Assembly (NCBI RefSeq): GCF_039523555.1
Contig: NZ_BAAAFN010000011.1
Coordinates: 1 to 64,000, forward strand
Direction of reading: 5' to 3'
From: Castellaniella daejeonensis
Lineage (GTDB): Bacteria > Pseudomonadota > Gammaproteobacteria > Burkholderiales > Burkholderiaceae_B
Length of the DNA: 64,000 nt
The notes under the pieces were generated by a model that saw only the letters and a list, made by a program, of their open reading frames with translations, did not search any database and was not told where the DNA came from. Positions 24,372 to 32,983 of the stretch are shown piece after piece. Both the position numbers and the translations under genes were made by a program. How positions within the stretch are numbered: the stretch's first letter is position 1; each line of letters starts with the position of its first letter.

Positions 24372-25283
24372 CTATTCGATATTCTGCGCCTGTTCGCGCA
24401 TCTGCTCGATCAGGAGCTTCAGGTCGATGGCGGCCTGGGTGACGGACAGGGCGGCGGCCTTGGAGCCCAGGGTGTTGGCCTCGCGGTTCATTTCCTGGAA
24501 CAGGAAGTCCAGGCGCTTGCCGCTGCCGCCGCGCGCCGAGGATGCATGCGTGCCGGACAGGATTTCGCGCAGTTCCTGCAGATGCGAGCGCAGCCGGGTG
24601 AGTTCCTCGGCCACGTCCACGCGCAGTCCGAACAGGCTGGCTTCCTGGGCGATGCGGGCGCTCAGTTCGGCCCCGCTGATGGCTGCGAAGCCTTCGGGGC
24701 TGGCGGCCTCCAGGGCCTCGCGCAGGCGTTGGGCGATGCGGTCCTGGTGCTGCTGCACCAGGGCCGGCAGCTCGGCGTCCACACGCACGACGATGGCGTC
24801 GATCTCGTCGGCCATGGCCAGCATGGCCTGTGCCAGCCTTGAGCCTTCGCGCAGGCGTGCGGCACCGAATTCTTCCAGCGCGCGAGCGCAGGCCTGTTCG
24901 CACAGGGGCAGCCAGGTTTCGGCATCCAGACCGCCTCGCAGCACGCCTTCGCGCGGCAGTTCGGCCAGGGCGGGCGCGGGCAGATCGGGAATGAAGTTGC
25001 GGGCCCATTGCAGTTGCTCGGCCAGTGCGCGCACGGCCTCGGCGTCCAGGGGGCGCAGGGTGTCGCGCTCGATGGCGGCATAGGACAGCTTGATCTCGAC
25101 CTTGCCCCGCAGGATGTCGCGTCCCACCAGTTCGCGCAGGCGCGATTCAGCGAAACGCAGGTCTTCCGGAATCCGCAGGCTCAGATCCAGGTAGCGGTTG
25201 TTGACGCTGCGGATTTCCGCGCTGATCGATCCGGCGTCGGAGTCCAGGCGGGCGGAGCCAAAGGCGGTCATGCTGCGGATCAT
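24372..25283 (-). CDS. yicC: YicC family protein
   Basis: The 303-residue protein has both YicC blocks: the N-terminal MIRSMTAFGSARLDSDAGSISAEIRSVNNRYLDL and the C-terminal GKRLDFLFQEMNREANTLGSKA...AAIDLKLLIEQMREQ. E. coli YicC is reported to act in RNA decay as an endoribonuclease or adaptor. It is divergent from the RNase PH gene, a common arrangement that fits an RNA-processing role. Confidence 0.93.
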   Translation of the reverse strand: MIRSMTAFGSARLDSDAGSISAEIRSVNNRYLDLSLRIPEDLRFAESRLRELVGRDILRGKVEIKLSYAAIERDTLRPLDAEAVRALAEQLQWARNFIPDLPAPALAELPREGVLRGGLDAETWLPLCEQACARALEEFGAARLREGSRLAQAMLAMADEIDAIVVRVDAELPALVQQHQDRIAQRLREALEAASPEGFAAISGAELSARIAQEASLFGLRVDVAEELTRLRSHLQELREILSGTHASSARGGSGKRLDFLFQEMNREANTLGSKAAALSVTQAAIDLKLLIEQMREQAQNIE

Positions 25284-25306
25284 GGGGCGGTCTCGTCGGC
25301 GTTTAT

Positions 25307-25328
25307 CTACAATGGGGCCTTATTGTAG
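25307..25328. promoter_or_regulatory. Palindromic pair of TACAAT boxes between yicC and rph
   Basis: CTACAAT (25307-25313) and ATTGTAG (25322-25328) are perfect inverted copies, so each strand has a TACAAT -10-like hexamer pointing at its own gene (yicC on the minus strand, rph on the plus strand). No convincing -35 box lies at the usual spacing. Confidence 0.4.
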
Positions 25329-25365
25329 TCCGGCCTCACCGGCCTTCCCGGCAGGAATTTTCCCC

Positions 25366-26118
25366 ATGATGACCCCTTTCTCCCACGACTCCACTCCCGT
25401 GCGGCCGTCCGGCCGCAGGCCGGACGAACTGCGCCGCATCGAACTGCTGACCGGTTATACGCGTCACGCCGAAGGCTCGGTACTGGCCTGCATGGGCGAC
25501 ACCCGCGTGCTGTGCAACGCCAGCGTGCTGGACAAGGTGCCGCCCTTCCTGAAAGGGCAGGGCCAGGGGTGGGTCACGGCCGAATACGGCATGCTGCCGC
25601 GCGCCACGCATACACGGGGCGACCGCGAGGCGGCTCGCGGCAAGCAGAGCGGCCGGACCCAGGAAATCCAGCGCCTGATCGGCCGCAGCCTGCGTGCGGT
25701 GTTCGATCTGAAGGCATTGGGCGAACGCACGCTGCACCTGGATTGCGACGTGCTGCAGGCGGACGGTGGCACCCGCTGCGCCAGCATCACCGGCGCCTGG
25801 CTGGCGGCGGCACTGGCCGTGCGCGGCCTGATGGCCGGGGGCCGGCTGGCGGCCGATCCGCTACGCGGCCAGGTGGCTGCCGTGTCGGTGGGTATCGTGG
25901 ACGGCCGGCCGATCCTGGATCTGGACTATCCCGAGGACTCCGCCTGCGATACCGACATGAACGTGGTCATGACCGGCGCGGGGGATTTCGTCGAGGTGCA
26001 GGGCACGGGCGAGGGCGGCAGCTTCCGCCGCGACGAACTGAACCGCCTGCTCGACCTGGCGGCCGCCGGCATCCAGGAATTGGTCCGCGCCCAGGCGCGC
26101 GCGCTGGAGTCGGCATGA
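25366..26118 (+). CDS. rph: Ribonuclease PH
   Basis: RNase PH trims the 3' ends of tRNA precursors phosphorolytically. The 250-residue protein has the family blocks RPSGRRPDELR, GDTRVLCNASV, GWVTAEYGMLPRATHTR, the REAARGKQSGRTQEIQRLIGRSLR phosphate/RNA site and LDLDYPEDSACDTDMNVVMTG. Two tandem ATGs (25366, 25369) follow GCAGGAA. It overlaps rdgB by four bases as first gene of a three-gene operon. Confidence 0.96.
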   Translation: MMTPFSHDSTPVRPSGRRPDELRRIELLTGYTRHAEGSVLACMGDTRVLCNASVLDKVPPFLKGQGQGWVTAEYGMLPRATHTRGDREAARGKQSGRTQEIQRLIGRSLRAVFDLKALGERTLHLDCDVLQADGGTRCASITGAWLAAALAVRGLMAGGRLAADPLRGQVAAVSVGIVDGRPILDLDYPEDSACDTDMNVVMTGAGDFVEVQGTGEGGSFRRDELNRLLDLAAAGIQELVRAQARALESA

Positions 26119-26750
26119 TGCGCCGCGTCGTGCTGGCTTCGGGCAATCCGGGCAAATTAAAGGAATTTTCCGCCAGCCTGTCGGCGGCCGGCATCGAGAT
26201 GGTGCCGCAAAGCGCGCTGGGGGTGCCCGAGGCCGACGAGCCTTTCCATACGTTCGTGGAAAACGCCCTGGCCAAGGCGCGCCATGCCAGCCGCGCCACG
26301 GGCCTGCCTGCGCTGGCCGATGATTCGGGTCTGTGCGTCCATGCCCTGGGTGGCGCGCCGGGGGTGTATTCGGCGCGCTACGCTCAGGCGCCGGACGGCA
26401 CACGCTCGGATGCGGCCAACAATGCCAGGCTGGTGGCCGAGATGGCCGGCCGGGCCGACCGGCGCGGCAGCTACGTCGCCGTCCTGGTCTATGTCCGCAG
26501 CGCCGACGATCCGCGTCCGATCGTGGTCGAGGGTTCCTGGGACGGCGAAGTCCTGGATGCGCCACGGGGCAGCAACGGCTTTGGCTACGACCCCTATTTC
26601 TATCTGCCCGAACTGGGCATGACAGCCGCCGAGCTGCCCCTGGAGCAGAAAAACATTCTCAGCCACAGGGCGCGCGCGCTGCGCGGGCTGCTGCAGGCCC
26701 TGCGCAGCGAATTCGGCCAGGATGCGGGCCTGACTCAGGAGAATCGATGA
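26115..26750 (+). CDS. rdgB: dITP/XTP pyrophosphatase RdgB
   Basis: A Ham1/RdgB house-cleaning NTPase that hydrolyses dITP, ITP and XTP to monophosphates. The 211-residue product has RRVVLASGNPGKLKEF, FVENALAKARHA, LPALADDSGLCVHALGGAPGVYSARYA and GSNGFGYDPYFYLPE, which carry the substrate and Mg2+ residues. Both ends overlap neighbours by ATGA, so rph, rdgB and hemW are translationally coupled. Confidence 0.96.
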   Translation: MMRRVVLASGNPGKLKEFSASLSAAGIEMVPQSALGVPEADEPFHTFVENALAKARHASRATGLPALADDSGLCVHALGGAPGVYSARYAQAPDGTRSDAANNARLVAEMAGRADRRGSYVAVLVYVRSADDPRPIVVEGSWDGEVLDAPRGSNGFGYDPYFYLPELGMTAAELPLEQKNILSHRARALRGLLQALRSEFGQDAGLTQENR

Positions 26751-27967
26751 AGCGTCTGGTTCCTGTGCCAACGCCCGGGCGCGAGGACGACGGGCGGCCC
26801 GGCGTGCGCGGCAAGCCCGGCCTGGTGGCGCTGCCGCCGCTGTCGCTGTACGTGCACGTGCCCTGGTGCGTGCACAAGTGTCCCTATTGCGACTTCAATT
26901 CGCATGAGCGCTCCGGCGAGCTGCCGGAAGAGGCCTACCTGCAGGCCCTGCAGGCCGACCTGGAGCAGGCCGTACCCGACGTCTGGGGCCGTCAGGTTTC
27001 GACGGTGTTCTTCGGCGGCGGCACGCCCAGCCTGCTGTCGGCCGAGGCGATCGACCGGATCATCGGCCTGTTCCGCGCCTACCTGAACCTGCCTCCCGAC
27101 GTGGAGATCACCCTGGAGGCCAATCCGGGCACGGCCGAGGCGGCCCGCTTCCAGGGCTATGCCCAGGCCGGCGTGAACCGGATCTCGCTGGGCATCCAGA
27201 GCTTCGACGATGACAAGCTGCGCCGCCTGGGACGCATCCACGACGCGGCCCAGGCGCGTGCGGCCATCGAAATGGCCCAGCGCGCCGTGGACCGGGTCAA
27301 CCTGGACCTGATGTTCGCGCTGCCCGAACAGACCCTGGGAGAGTGCGAGCGTGACGTGCGCGAGGCGCTGGCTTTCGGCACGGGCCATCTGTCGCTGTAC
27401 CACCTGACCCTGGAACCCAATACGGTCTTCGCCAAGTATCCGCCCAGGGTGCCGGACGATGAACTGAGCGCGGCCATGCAGGATCGCGTGGCGGAACTGG
27501 CCCAGGCGGCGGGTTTCGATCGCTACGAGGTCTCGGCCTATGCCCGGCCCAACCAGGCCTGCCAGCACAACCTGAACTACTGGCGCTTTGGCGACTACCT
27601 GGGGATCGGTCCGGGGGCGCATTCCAAGATCTCTTTCCAGGACCGCATCACGCGCCAGGCGCGGGCGCGCATGCCCGATGCCTGGATGCGGCTGGCAACC
27701 GAAGGCGCCGGCAAGCACGTGGTCGAGCACCGCGAGCTGAGCCACGACGACCTGAGCTTCGAATTCATGCTCAATGCACTGCGCCTGCGCGAAGGCGTGG
27801 AGGGCGGACTGTTCATCGAACGCACCGGCCTGTCGCTCATGGCCATTCTGCCGGCCATCCACCGCGCGGTGGACCGCGGTCTGCTCGAACCCGGCCTGGA
27901 TCGCATCCGCGCCACGCCCCGGGGCTGGAGCTTCCTGAACGAGCTGCAGATGGAGTTCCTGGCCTGA
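26747..27967 (+). CDS. hemW: HemW-type radical SAM haem chaperone
   Basis: The 406-residue protein has the radical SAM cluster C41-x3-C45-x2-C48 (WCVHKCPYCDF). The residue two after C48 is Phe, as in HemW; coproporphyrinogen dehydrogenase HemN has a fourth Cys there. Other blocks are VFFGGGTPSLLS, EANPG, GVNRISLGIQSF and the HemN_C region. HemW inserts haem into respiratory proteins. About 28 extra residues precede the usual start. Last gene of the rph-rdgB-hemW operon. Confidence 0.93.
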   Translation: MKRLVPVPTPGREDDGRPGVRGKPGLVALPPLSLYVHVPWCVHKCPYCDFNSHERSGELPEEAYLQALQADLEQAVPDVWGRQVSTVFFGGGTPSLLSAEAIDRIIGLFRAYLNLPPDVEITLEANPGTAEAARFQGYAQAGVNRISLGIQSFDDDKLRRLGRIHDAAQARAAIEMAQRAVDRVNLDLMFALPEQTLGECERDVREALAFGTGHLSLYHLTLEPNTVFAKYPPRVPDDELSAAMQDRVAELAQAAGFDRYEVSAYARPNQACQHNLNYWRFGDYLGIGPGAHSKISFQDRITRQARARMPDAWMRLATEGAGKHVVEHRELSHDDLSFEFMLNALRLREGVEGGLFIERTGLSLMAILPAIHRAVDRGLLEPGLDRIRATPRGWSFLNELQMEFLA

Positions 27968-28030
27968 CCGCCTCATGGCGGATCCGAACCGGCATGTTCA
28001 TGCGCCGATTCGGACACGGTTCGATCTGCA

Positions 28031-28090
28031 TGCACTAAAAAGGTGCGCTCGTTGCACCAATCGCACTAGAATATGCACTTTAATGGTGCG
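28031..28090 (+). promoter_or_regulatory. NtrC enhancer sites upstream of glnA
   Basis: Two 17-bp dyads match the NtrC consensus TGCACC-N5-GGTGCA: TGCACTAAAAAGGTGCG (28031-28047) and TGCACTTTAATGGTGCG (28074-28090). A weaker half-site pair, TGCACCAATCGCACT (28053-28067), lies between. The centres are 43 bp apart, four helical turns, and about 105-150 bp before the predicted transcript start, as in classic NtrC enhancers. Confidence 0.85.
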
Positions 28091-28161
28091 TCCATGCGCC
28101 GCCGTGGCGGAAAATGGGCGCCATTCCCCGGTTTTTGCCCCGGGATGGCGGCCTGAAAAGT

Positions 28162-28177
28162 TGGCACGGACATTGCT
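28162..28177 (+). promoter_or_regulatory. Sigma-54 promoter of glnA
   Basis: TGGCAC (28162-28167), five bases, TTGCT (28173-28177) is an essentially perfect -24/-12 element with the invariant GG and GC correctly spaced. It predicts a transcript start near 28188 and a leader of about 50 bases. Confidence 0.88.
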
Positions 28178-28239
28178 ATTGAAGCCAACGAAGCCTCGAG
28201 CTTTCCCCTTTGACGATATGACTTGGCGCAGGAGCTTTT

Positions 28240-29652
28240 ATGTCCACCCCTGAAAACGTTGTGCAGATGATCGCCGAACGCGAAGTGGCGTTCGTGGATT
28301 GCCGCTTTACCGATACCCTGGGTCGGGAGCACCACCTGACCATTCCCGCCAGCCAGATGGACGAGGACCGGATGGAATCGGGCGTTGCCTTCGACGGATC
28401 GTCGTTGCCTGGCTGGAAGGGCATCGAGGCGTCCGACATGATCCTGATTCCTGACGCCGGGACCGCCCGCCTGGATCCTTTCCGTGAAGAAACCACGCTG
28501 ATCCTGACCTGCGACGTGGTCGAGCCGTCGGACCTGAAGGGCTACGACCGCGACCCCCGCTCCCTGGCCCGCCGCGCCGAAGCCTACCTGAAGTCCAGCG
28601 GCCTGGGCGATACCGCCTATTTCGGCCCGGAACCCGAATTCTTCGTGTTCGACGGCGTGTGCTGGAACGCGGACATGAGCGGCAGCTTCGTCAAGATCTC
28701 GTCCGACGAAGGCGTCTGGTCCAACGCCAATGAGGCCAACGGCAACAACCTGGGCTACCGTCCGGGCATCAAGGGCGGCTACGTGCCCGTGCCGCCGATC
28801 GATTCCTTTGCCGACATGCGTTCGGAAATGTGCCTGCTGATGGAACAGATGGGCGTGCCCGTCGAAGTCCATCACCACGAGGTCGCCAATTGCGGCCAGA
28901 TGGAAATCGGCACCCGCTTTTCCACGCTGCTGCAGCGCGCCGACTGGACCCAGATCATGAAATATGTGATCCGCAACGTGGCCCACGTCTACGGCAAGAC
29001 CGCGACTTTCATGCCCAAGCCCGTCGTGGGCGACAATGGCTCGGGCATGCACGTGCACCAGTCCATCTGGAAGGACGGCCAGAACCTGTTCGCCGGCAAC
29101 GGCTATGGCGGCCTGTCCGAATTCGCCCTGTATTACATCGGCGGCATCATCCATCATGCCCGCGCCCTGAACGCCATCACCAATCCGGGCACGAATTCCT
29201 ACAAGCGCCTGGTGCCGCACTACGAAGCGCCGGTCAAGCTCGCGTATTCCGCGCGCAACCGTTCGGCCTCGATCCGCATTCCCTATGTCAGCAACCCCAA
29301 GGCACGCCGCGTCGAGGCGCGCTTCCCGGATCCGCTGGCCAATCCGTACCTGGCTTTCTCCGCCCTGATGATGGCGGGCCTGGATGGCGTCCAGAACAAG
29401 ATCCACCCGGGCGACCCGGCCGACAAGAACCTGTACGACCTGCCGCCGGAAGAAGATGCCAAGATCCCGACGGTGTGCTCGTCGCTGGATCAGGCCATGG
29501 AAGCGCTGGACCGCGACCGCGAGTTCCTGACGCGCGGCGGGGTCTTCAGCAACGATCTGATCGACGCCTACCTGGACCTGAAGGCCAACGAACTCGACCG
29601 CCTGCGTGTCACCCCGCACCCGGTCGAATTCGACATGTACTACGCCCAGTAG
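28240..29652 (+). CDS. glnA: Glutamine synthetase type I
   Basis: GlnA makes glutamine from glutamate, ammonia and ATP in the cytoplasm as a dodecamer. The 470-residue protein has GVAFDGSSLPGWK, the metal and ATP-binding blocks YFGPEPEFFVFD, EVHHHEVANCGQMEIGTRF and KPVVGDNGSGMHVHQSIWK, and the adenylylation-loop tyrosine in KNLYDLPPEE. It should therefore be controlled by GlnE adenylylation as well as by NtrC and sigma-54. ntrB follows 8 bases later. Confidence 0.98.
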   Translation: MSTPENVVQMIAEREVAFVDCRFTDTLGREHHLTIPASQMDEDRMESGVAFDGSSLPGWKGIEASDMILIPDAGTARLDPFREETTLILTCDVVEPSDLKGYDRDPRSLARRAEAYLKSSGLGDTAYFGPEPEFFVFDGVCWNADMSGSFVKISSDEGVWSNANEANGNNLGYRPGIKGGYVPVPPIDSFADMRSEMCLLMEQMGVPVEVHHHEVANCGQMEIGTRFSTLLQRADWTQIMKYVIRNVAHVYGKTATFMPKPVVGDNGSGMHVHQSIWKDGQNLFAGNGYGGLSEFALYYIGGIIHHARALNAITNPGTNSYKRLVPHYEAPVKLAYSARNRSASIRIPYVSNPKARRVEARFPDPLANPYLAFSALMMAGLDGVQNKIHPGDPADKNLYDLPPEEDAKIPTVCSSLDQAMEALDRDREFLTRGGVFSNDLIDAYLDLKANELDRLRVTPHPVEFDMYYAQ

Positions 29653-29660
29653 GACATGCG

Positions 29661-30614
29661 ATGGACACGTCCGGCCTCGACCTGCTGCGTACCGCGGTCC
29701 TGCTGCTGGACGAGTCCTTCCGCATCCGCCACGCCAACAGCGCGGCGGAAGAATTGCTGGGCCAGTCCCGCCGGCAGTTGGCGGGACAGCCAGCGCGGCC
29801 CTGGCTGGACGGCCGCGACAGCGTCCTGAAGACCGCCCTGCAGGGCCAGCCCTGGTCCTGGCTGATCGAGATCCCCGTTCACCAGGGCGGCCATCTGGAC
29901 GACCTGCGGCAGGCCCGTGGCCGCCAGGAGGCCCAGCGCGAAACCCTGCGCAACCTGGCCCACGAGGTCCGCAACCCGCTGGCCGGGCTGCGGGCCGCCG
30001 CCCAGCTGCTGGACATGGAACTGCCGCGCGACGATCTGCGCGAATACACTCGCGTGATCGTGACCGAGGCCGATCGCCTTGCCGATCTGGTCACCCGCCT
30101 GGCATCGCCCAGCCAGCAAGCCGTAGCGCCGAGCGTTTTCAATGTGCATGAGGTATGCGAGCACGTCCTCGCACTGATACGCCTGGAGTTCGGCGAGCGG
30201 ATTCGCCTGGAGCGCGACTACGATGCTTCGGTGCCGGACATGCGAGCCGACCGCGACCGTCTGCTCCAGGCACTGCTGAACGTGGCGCGCAATGGCGCGC
30301 AGGCGCTGGCCGAGTCCCCGTCCCTGGACGATCCCGTGCTGCACCTGAGCACCCGCATCCTGCATCAGCCGGTGCTGGCCAATGGCCAGCACCGCATGGG
30401 ATTGCGGATCGCGGTTGCCGACAACGGCCCCGGCGTGCCCGAGGCCTTGCGCGACAAGCTGTTCCACCCCCTGGTCACCGGCAGGGCACAGGGTACGGGC
30501 CTGGGCCTGAGCCTGGCCCAGGAATGCCTGCAGGGGCAGGGCGGTTTGCTCGAATTCGATTCTGTTCCGGGCCGCACCGAATTCCGCCTGCTGCTGCCGC
30601 TGGAAGTCGCATGA
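29661..30614 (+). CDS. glnL: Nitrogen regulation sensor kinase NtrB, shortened PAS region
   Basis: NtrB phosphorylates NtrC when nitrogen is scarce and dephosphorylates it when PII signals sufficiency. The 317-residue protein has a partial N-terminal PAS (AVLLLDESFRIRHANSAAEELLGQSRRQLAG), the HisKA box NLAHEVRNPLAGLRAAAQLL with His101, and the ATPase blocks NVARNGAQAL, DNGPGVPEAL and GTGLGLSLAQE. E. coli NtrB has its phospho-His at 139. Most of the difference is the second half of the PAS domain, absent between WLIEIPVH and the DLRQARGRQEAQRE linker. It lies between glnA and ntrC. Confidence 0.93.
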   Translation: MDTSGLDLLRTAVLLLDESFRIRHANSAAEELLGQSRRQLAGQPARPWLDGRDSVLKTALQGQPWSWLIEIPVHQGGHLDDLRQARGRQEAQRETLRNLAHEVRNPLAGLRAAAQLLDMELPRDDLREYTRVIVTEADRLADLVTRLASPSQQAVAPSVFNVHEVCEHVLALIRLEFGERIRLERDYDASVPDMRADRDRLLQALLNVARNGAQALAESPSLDDPVLHLSTRILHQPVLANGQHRMGLRIAVADNGPGVPEALRDKLFHPLVTGRAQGTGLGLSLAQECLQGQGGLLEFDSVPGRTEFRLLLPLEVA

Positions 30615-30627
30615 GGCAGAGATCAGC

Positions 30628-32166
30628 ATGAATACGATTTGGATCCTCGACGACGAACCGGGCATGCGCTGGGTGCTGGAAAAGGCACTGGACAAGGCCG
30701 GCTGGCCGGTCCGCAGCTTTGCCGATGGCATCGCGCTGAAAGAGGCGCTCGATGCACTGGAGGGCACCGCGGATCCGCGCATGCCCGCCGTGCTGGTGTC
30801 CGACATCCGCATGCCGGGTCCCGACGGGCTGTCCGTCCTGGCGGCGGTGCGTGCCCGCCTGCCGGACCTGCCCGTCATCATGATGACGGCCTACACCGAC
30901 CTGGACACGACGGTGGCGGCTTTCGAGCAGGGCGCCTTCGACTATCTGGCCAAGCCGTTCGACATCCAGTCGGCCGTCGAGCTGATCGCCCGCGCCGCCC
31001 AGTCGGCGCCATCCCGGGCCGGTGCCGTCCAGGAAAACCAGACCGATGCATGGGCCGTGCTCGGCGAGGCGGAAATGGCGCCTTCGCAGTCGCCCGCCAT
31101 GCAGGACGTATTCCGGGCCATCGGCCGCCTGTCGCAATCCGGCGCCACCGTGCTCATCACGGGAGAATCCGGAACCGGCAAGGAGCTCGTGGCCCGGGCA
31201 CTGCATCGCCACAGTCGCCGCGCAGACGGTCCGTTCGTGGCGGTGAATGCGGCTGCGATCCCCCGCGACCTGCTGGAGGCCGAGCTGTTCGGCCATGAAC
31301 GCGGTGCCTTCACCGGAGCGGTCCAGTCGCGCCGGGGGCGCTTCGAGGAAGCCGACGGCGGCACGCTGTTCCTGGATGAAATCGGCGACATGCCCGCCGA
31401 ATTGCAGACCCGGCTGCTGCGGGTGCTGGCCGAAGGCGCTTTCTACCGGGTGGGCGGGGCGCGCCCCGTCAGGGCCGATGTGCGCATCGTGGCCGCAACC
31501 CACCAGCCGCTCGAAGAGCGGGTGCGCGCAGGCTTGTTCCGCGCCGACCTGTTCCATCGCCTGAACGTCATCCGCCTGCGCCTGCCTCCCTTGCGGGAGC
31601 GCCGCGAGGATATCGAGTCGCTGGCGCGGCATTTCCTGGCGCGCAGCGCGGCGGAACTCGGCGTGCCGGTACGCCGGCCCGATGCATCCGCCCTCGAGGC
31701 GCTGCGGCGCTTCGACTATCCCGGCAACATCCGCCAGCTGGAGAACATCTGCCAGTGGCTGACAGTGATGGCGCCGAGTGCCGAAGTCGGCCTGGAAGAC
31801 CTGCCACCCGAGATCCTGGAAACGGGAGCCGCCGTTGTGCCCCTGCAGGCGAAGGCTGGACCCGAGCCGGACGATGCGACGCGGCCCGCACCGGGGACTG
31901 AAGCCGCCGCGGCCGCGCCCCGGTCCGACTGGCGCGCAGCACTGGAAGCCGAGGCGCTGGGCCGCCTGGCCCGCCGGGAGACCGGTGTCATGGATGCCCT
32001 GCAGCGCGACTTCGAGCGCGCGCTGTTGCGGGCAGGCCTGCGTCAGGCCGGAGGGCGCAGGGGCGAAGCCGCGCTGCGTCTGGGGATCGGGCGCAATACG
32101 TTGACCCGCAAGTGCCGGGAGCTGGGGCTCGACGAACCGGATGCGGATCAGGCGTTCGGGGACTGA
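30628..32166 (+). CDS. glnG: Nitrogen regulator NtrC (sigma-54 activator)
   Basis: The 512-residue response regulator has a receiver domain with phospho-Asp59 (VLVSDIRMPG), Thr88 and Lys109. The AAA+ domain has Walker A GESGTGKE (179-186), the sigma-54-contacting GAFTGA (226-231) and Walker B GGTLFLDE (244-251). The Fis-type DNA-binding helices are at the C-terminus (GEAALRLGIGRNTLTRKCREL). An Ala/Pro-rich linker of about 45 residues lies before them. It should bind the sites at 28031-28090 and control glnA and nitrogen-uptake genes. Confidence 0.96.
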   Translation: MNTIWILDDEPGMRWVLEKALDKAGWPVRSFADGIALKEALDALEGTADPRMPAVLVSDIRMPGPDGLSVLAAVRARLPDLPVIMMTAYTDLDTTVAAFEQGAFDYLAKPFDIQSAVELIARAAQSAPSRAGAVQENQTDAWAVLGEAEMAPSQSPAMQDVFRAIGRLSQSGATVLITGESGTGKELVARALHRHSRRADGPFVAVNAAAIPRDLLEAELFGHERGAFTGAVQSRRGRFEEADGGTLFLDEIGDMPAELQTRLLRVLAEGAFYRVGGARPVRADVRIVAATHQPLEERVRAGLFRADLFHRLNVIRLRLPPLRERREDIESLARHFLARSAAELGVPVRRPDASALEALRRFDYPGNIRQLENICQWLTVMAPSAEVGLEDLPPEILETGAAVVPLQAKAGPEPDDATRPAPGTEAAAAAPRSDWRAALEAEALGRLARRETGVMDALQRDFERALLRAGLRQAGGRRGEAALRLGIGRNTLTRKCRELGLDEPDADQAFGD

Positions 32167-32191
32167 CCGGCGCCGGGTGAATCCGGATCGT

Positions 32192-32974
32192 TCAGGCGGC
32201 GGCCGGAGGCGCGCCGCGCAGATTGGCCTGGGCGCGACGTGCCAGCAGGGCTTCCCGGTGGATGAAGGCCGCGATTTCGGGGGTGGCAGGGTGGTGGTGC
32301 ATGCCGTAAGGCGTGTCCCACTGGGCCAGGCGGCCTTCCTGCAGGATGCCGATCCGGTCCGCCACGGCAAAGGCCTCGGCCTGGTTGTGGGTGACCACCA
32401 GGGCGGTCCGACCGGCCGCCTTCAGAAGATCGCGCAGTTCGAAGGCCAGCCTTTCGCGGGCATCCACGTCCAGGTTGGAAAACGGCTCGTCGAGCAGCAG
32501 CAGATCGGGCTCGGGCGCCAGCGCGCGGGCCAGCGCCACGCGTTGTTGCTGTCCGCCGGACAGTTCGTGGGGACGGCGCGTTTCCTGGCCCGACAGGCCG
32601 ACGAGATCCAGCAGGGCGCGCACGCGCCGGGCGCGTTCCGGTGCGTCCAGCCGGCGCAGGCCGAAACCGACGTTGGCCGCCACGTCCAGGTGCGGGAACA
32701 GGGCATAGTCCTGGAACATCATCCCCACGCGGCGATGCTCGGGTTCGACGCGAGTGCCATCACCCGACAGCAGACGCCCATCCAGCCGGATCGAGCCGCC
32801 TTCCAGTGGCTCGAAGCCGGCAATGGCGCGCAGCACGGTGGTCTTGCCGCAGCCCGAGGCGCCCAGCAGGCAGGCGATCTGGCCGGCCTCCAGGGTCAGG
32901 CTCAGTTCACGCAGCACCGTGCGCCGGCCGTGGTCGGTGGGGTAGCTCAGGGAAATGCGGTCCAGTTCCAGCAT
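32192..32974 (-). CDS. fbpC: Ferric iron ABC transporter ATP-binding protein, short form
   Basis: The ATPase of a ferric-ion importer: Walker A GASGCGKTT, Q-loop MMFQDYALFPHL, signature LSGGQQQRVALARAL and Walker B DLLLLDEPFSNLD. FbpC proteins are usually about 340-350 residues with C-terminal TOBE-like regulatory domains. This one stops at 260, just past the switch region, leaving a short Ala-rich tail. It is the third gene of the importer on the minus strand, nine bases after fbpB. Confidence 0.88.
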   Translation of the reverse strand: MLELDRISLSYPTDHGRRTVLRELSLTLEAGQIACLLGASGCGKTTVLRAIAGFEPLEGGSIRLDGRLLSGDGTRVEPEHRRVGMMFQDYALFPHLDVAANVGFGLRRLDAPERARRVRALLDLVGLSGQETRRPHELSGGQQQRVALARALAPEPDLLLLDEPFSNLDVDARERLAFELRDLLKAAGRTALVVTHNQAEAFAVADRIGILQEGRLAQWDTPYGMHHHPATPEIAAFIHREALLARRAQANLRGAPPAAA

Positions 32975-32983
32975 GTCGGAATC

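Noticed and set aside
26747..27967. Oxygen-independent coproporphyrinogen dehydrogenase HemN
   Set aside because: The cluster motif is CxxxCxxCDF; HemN has a further Cys in place of Phe, so HemW is the better call.
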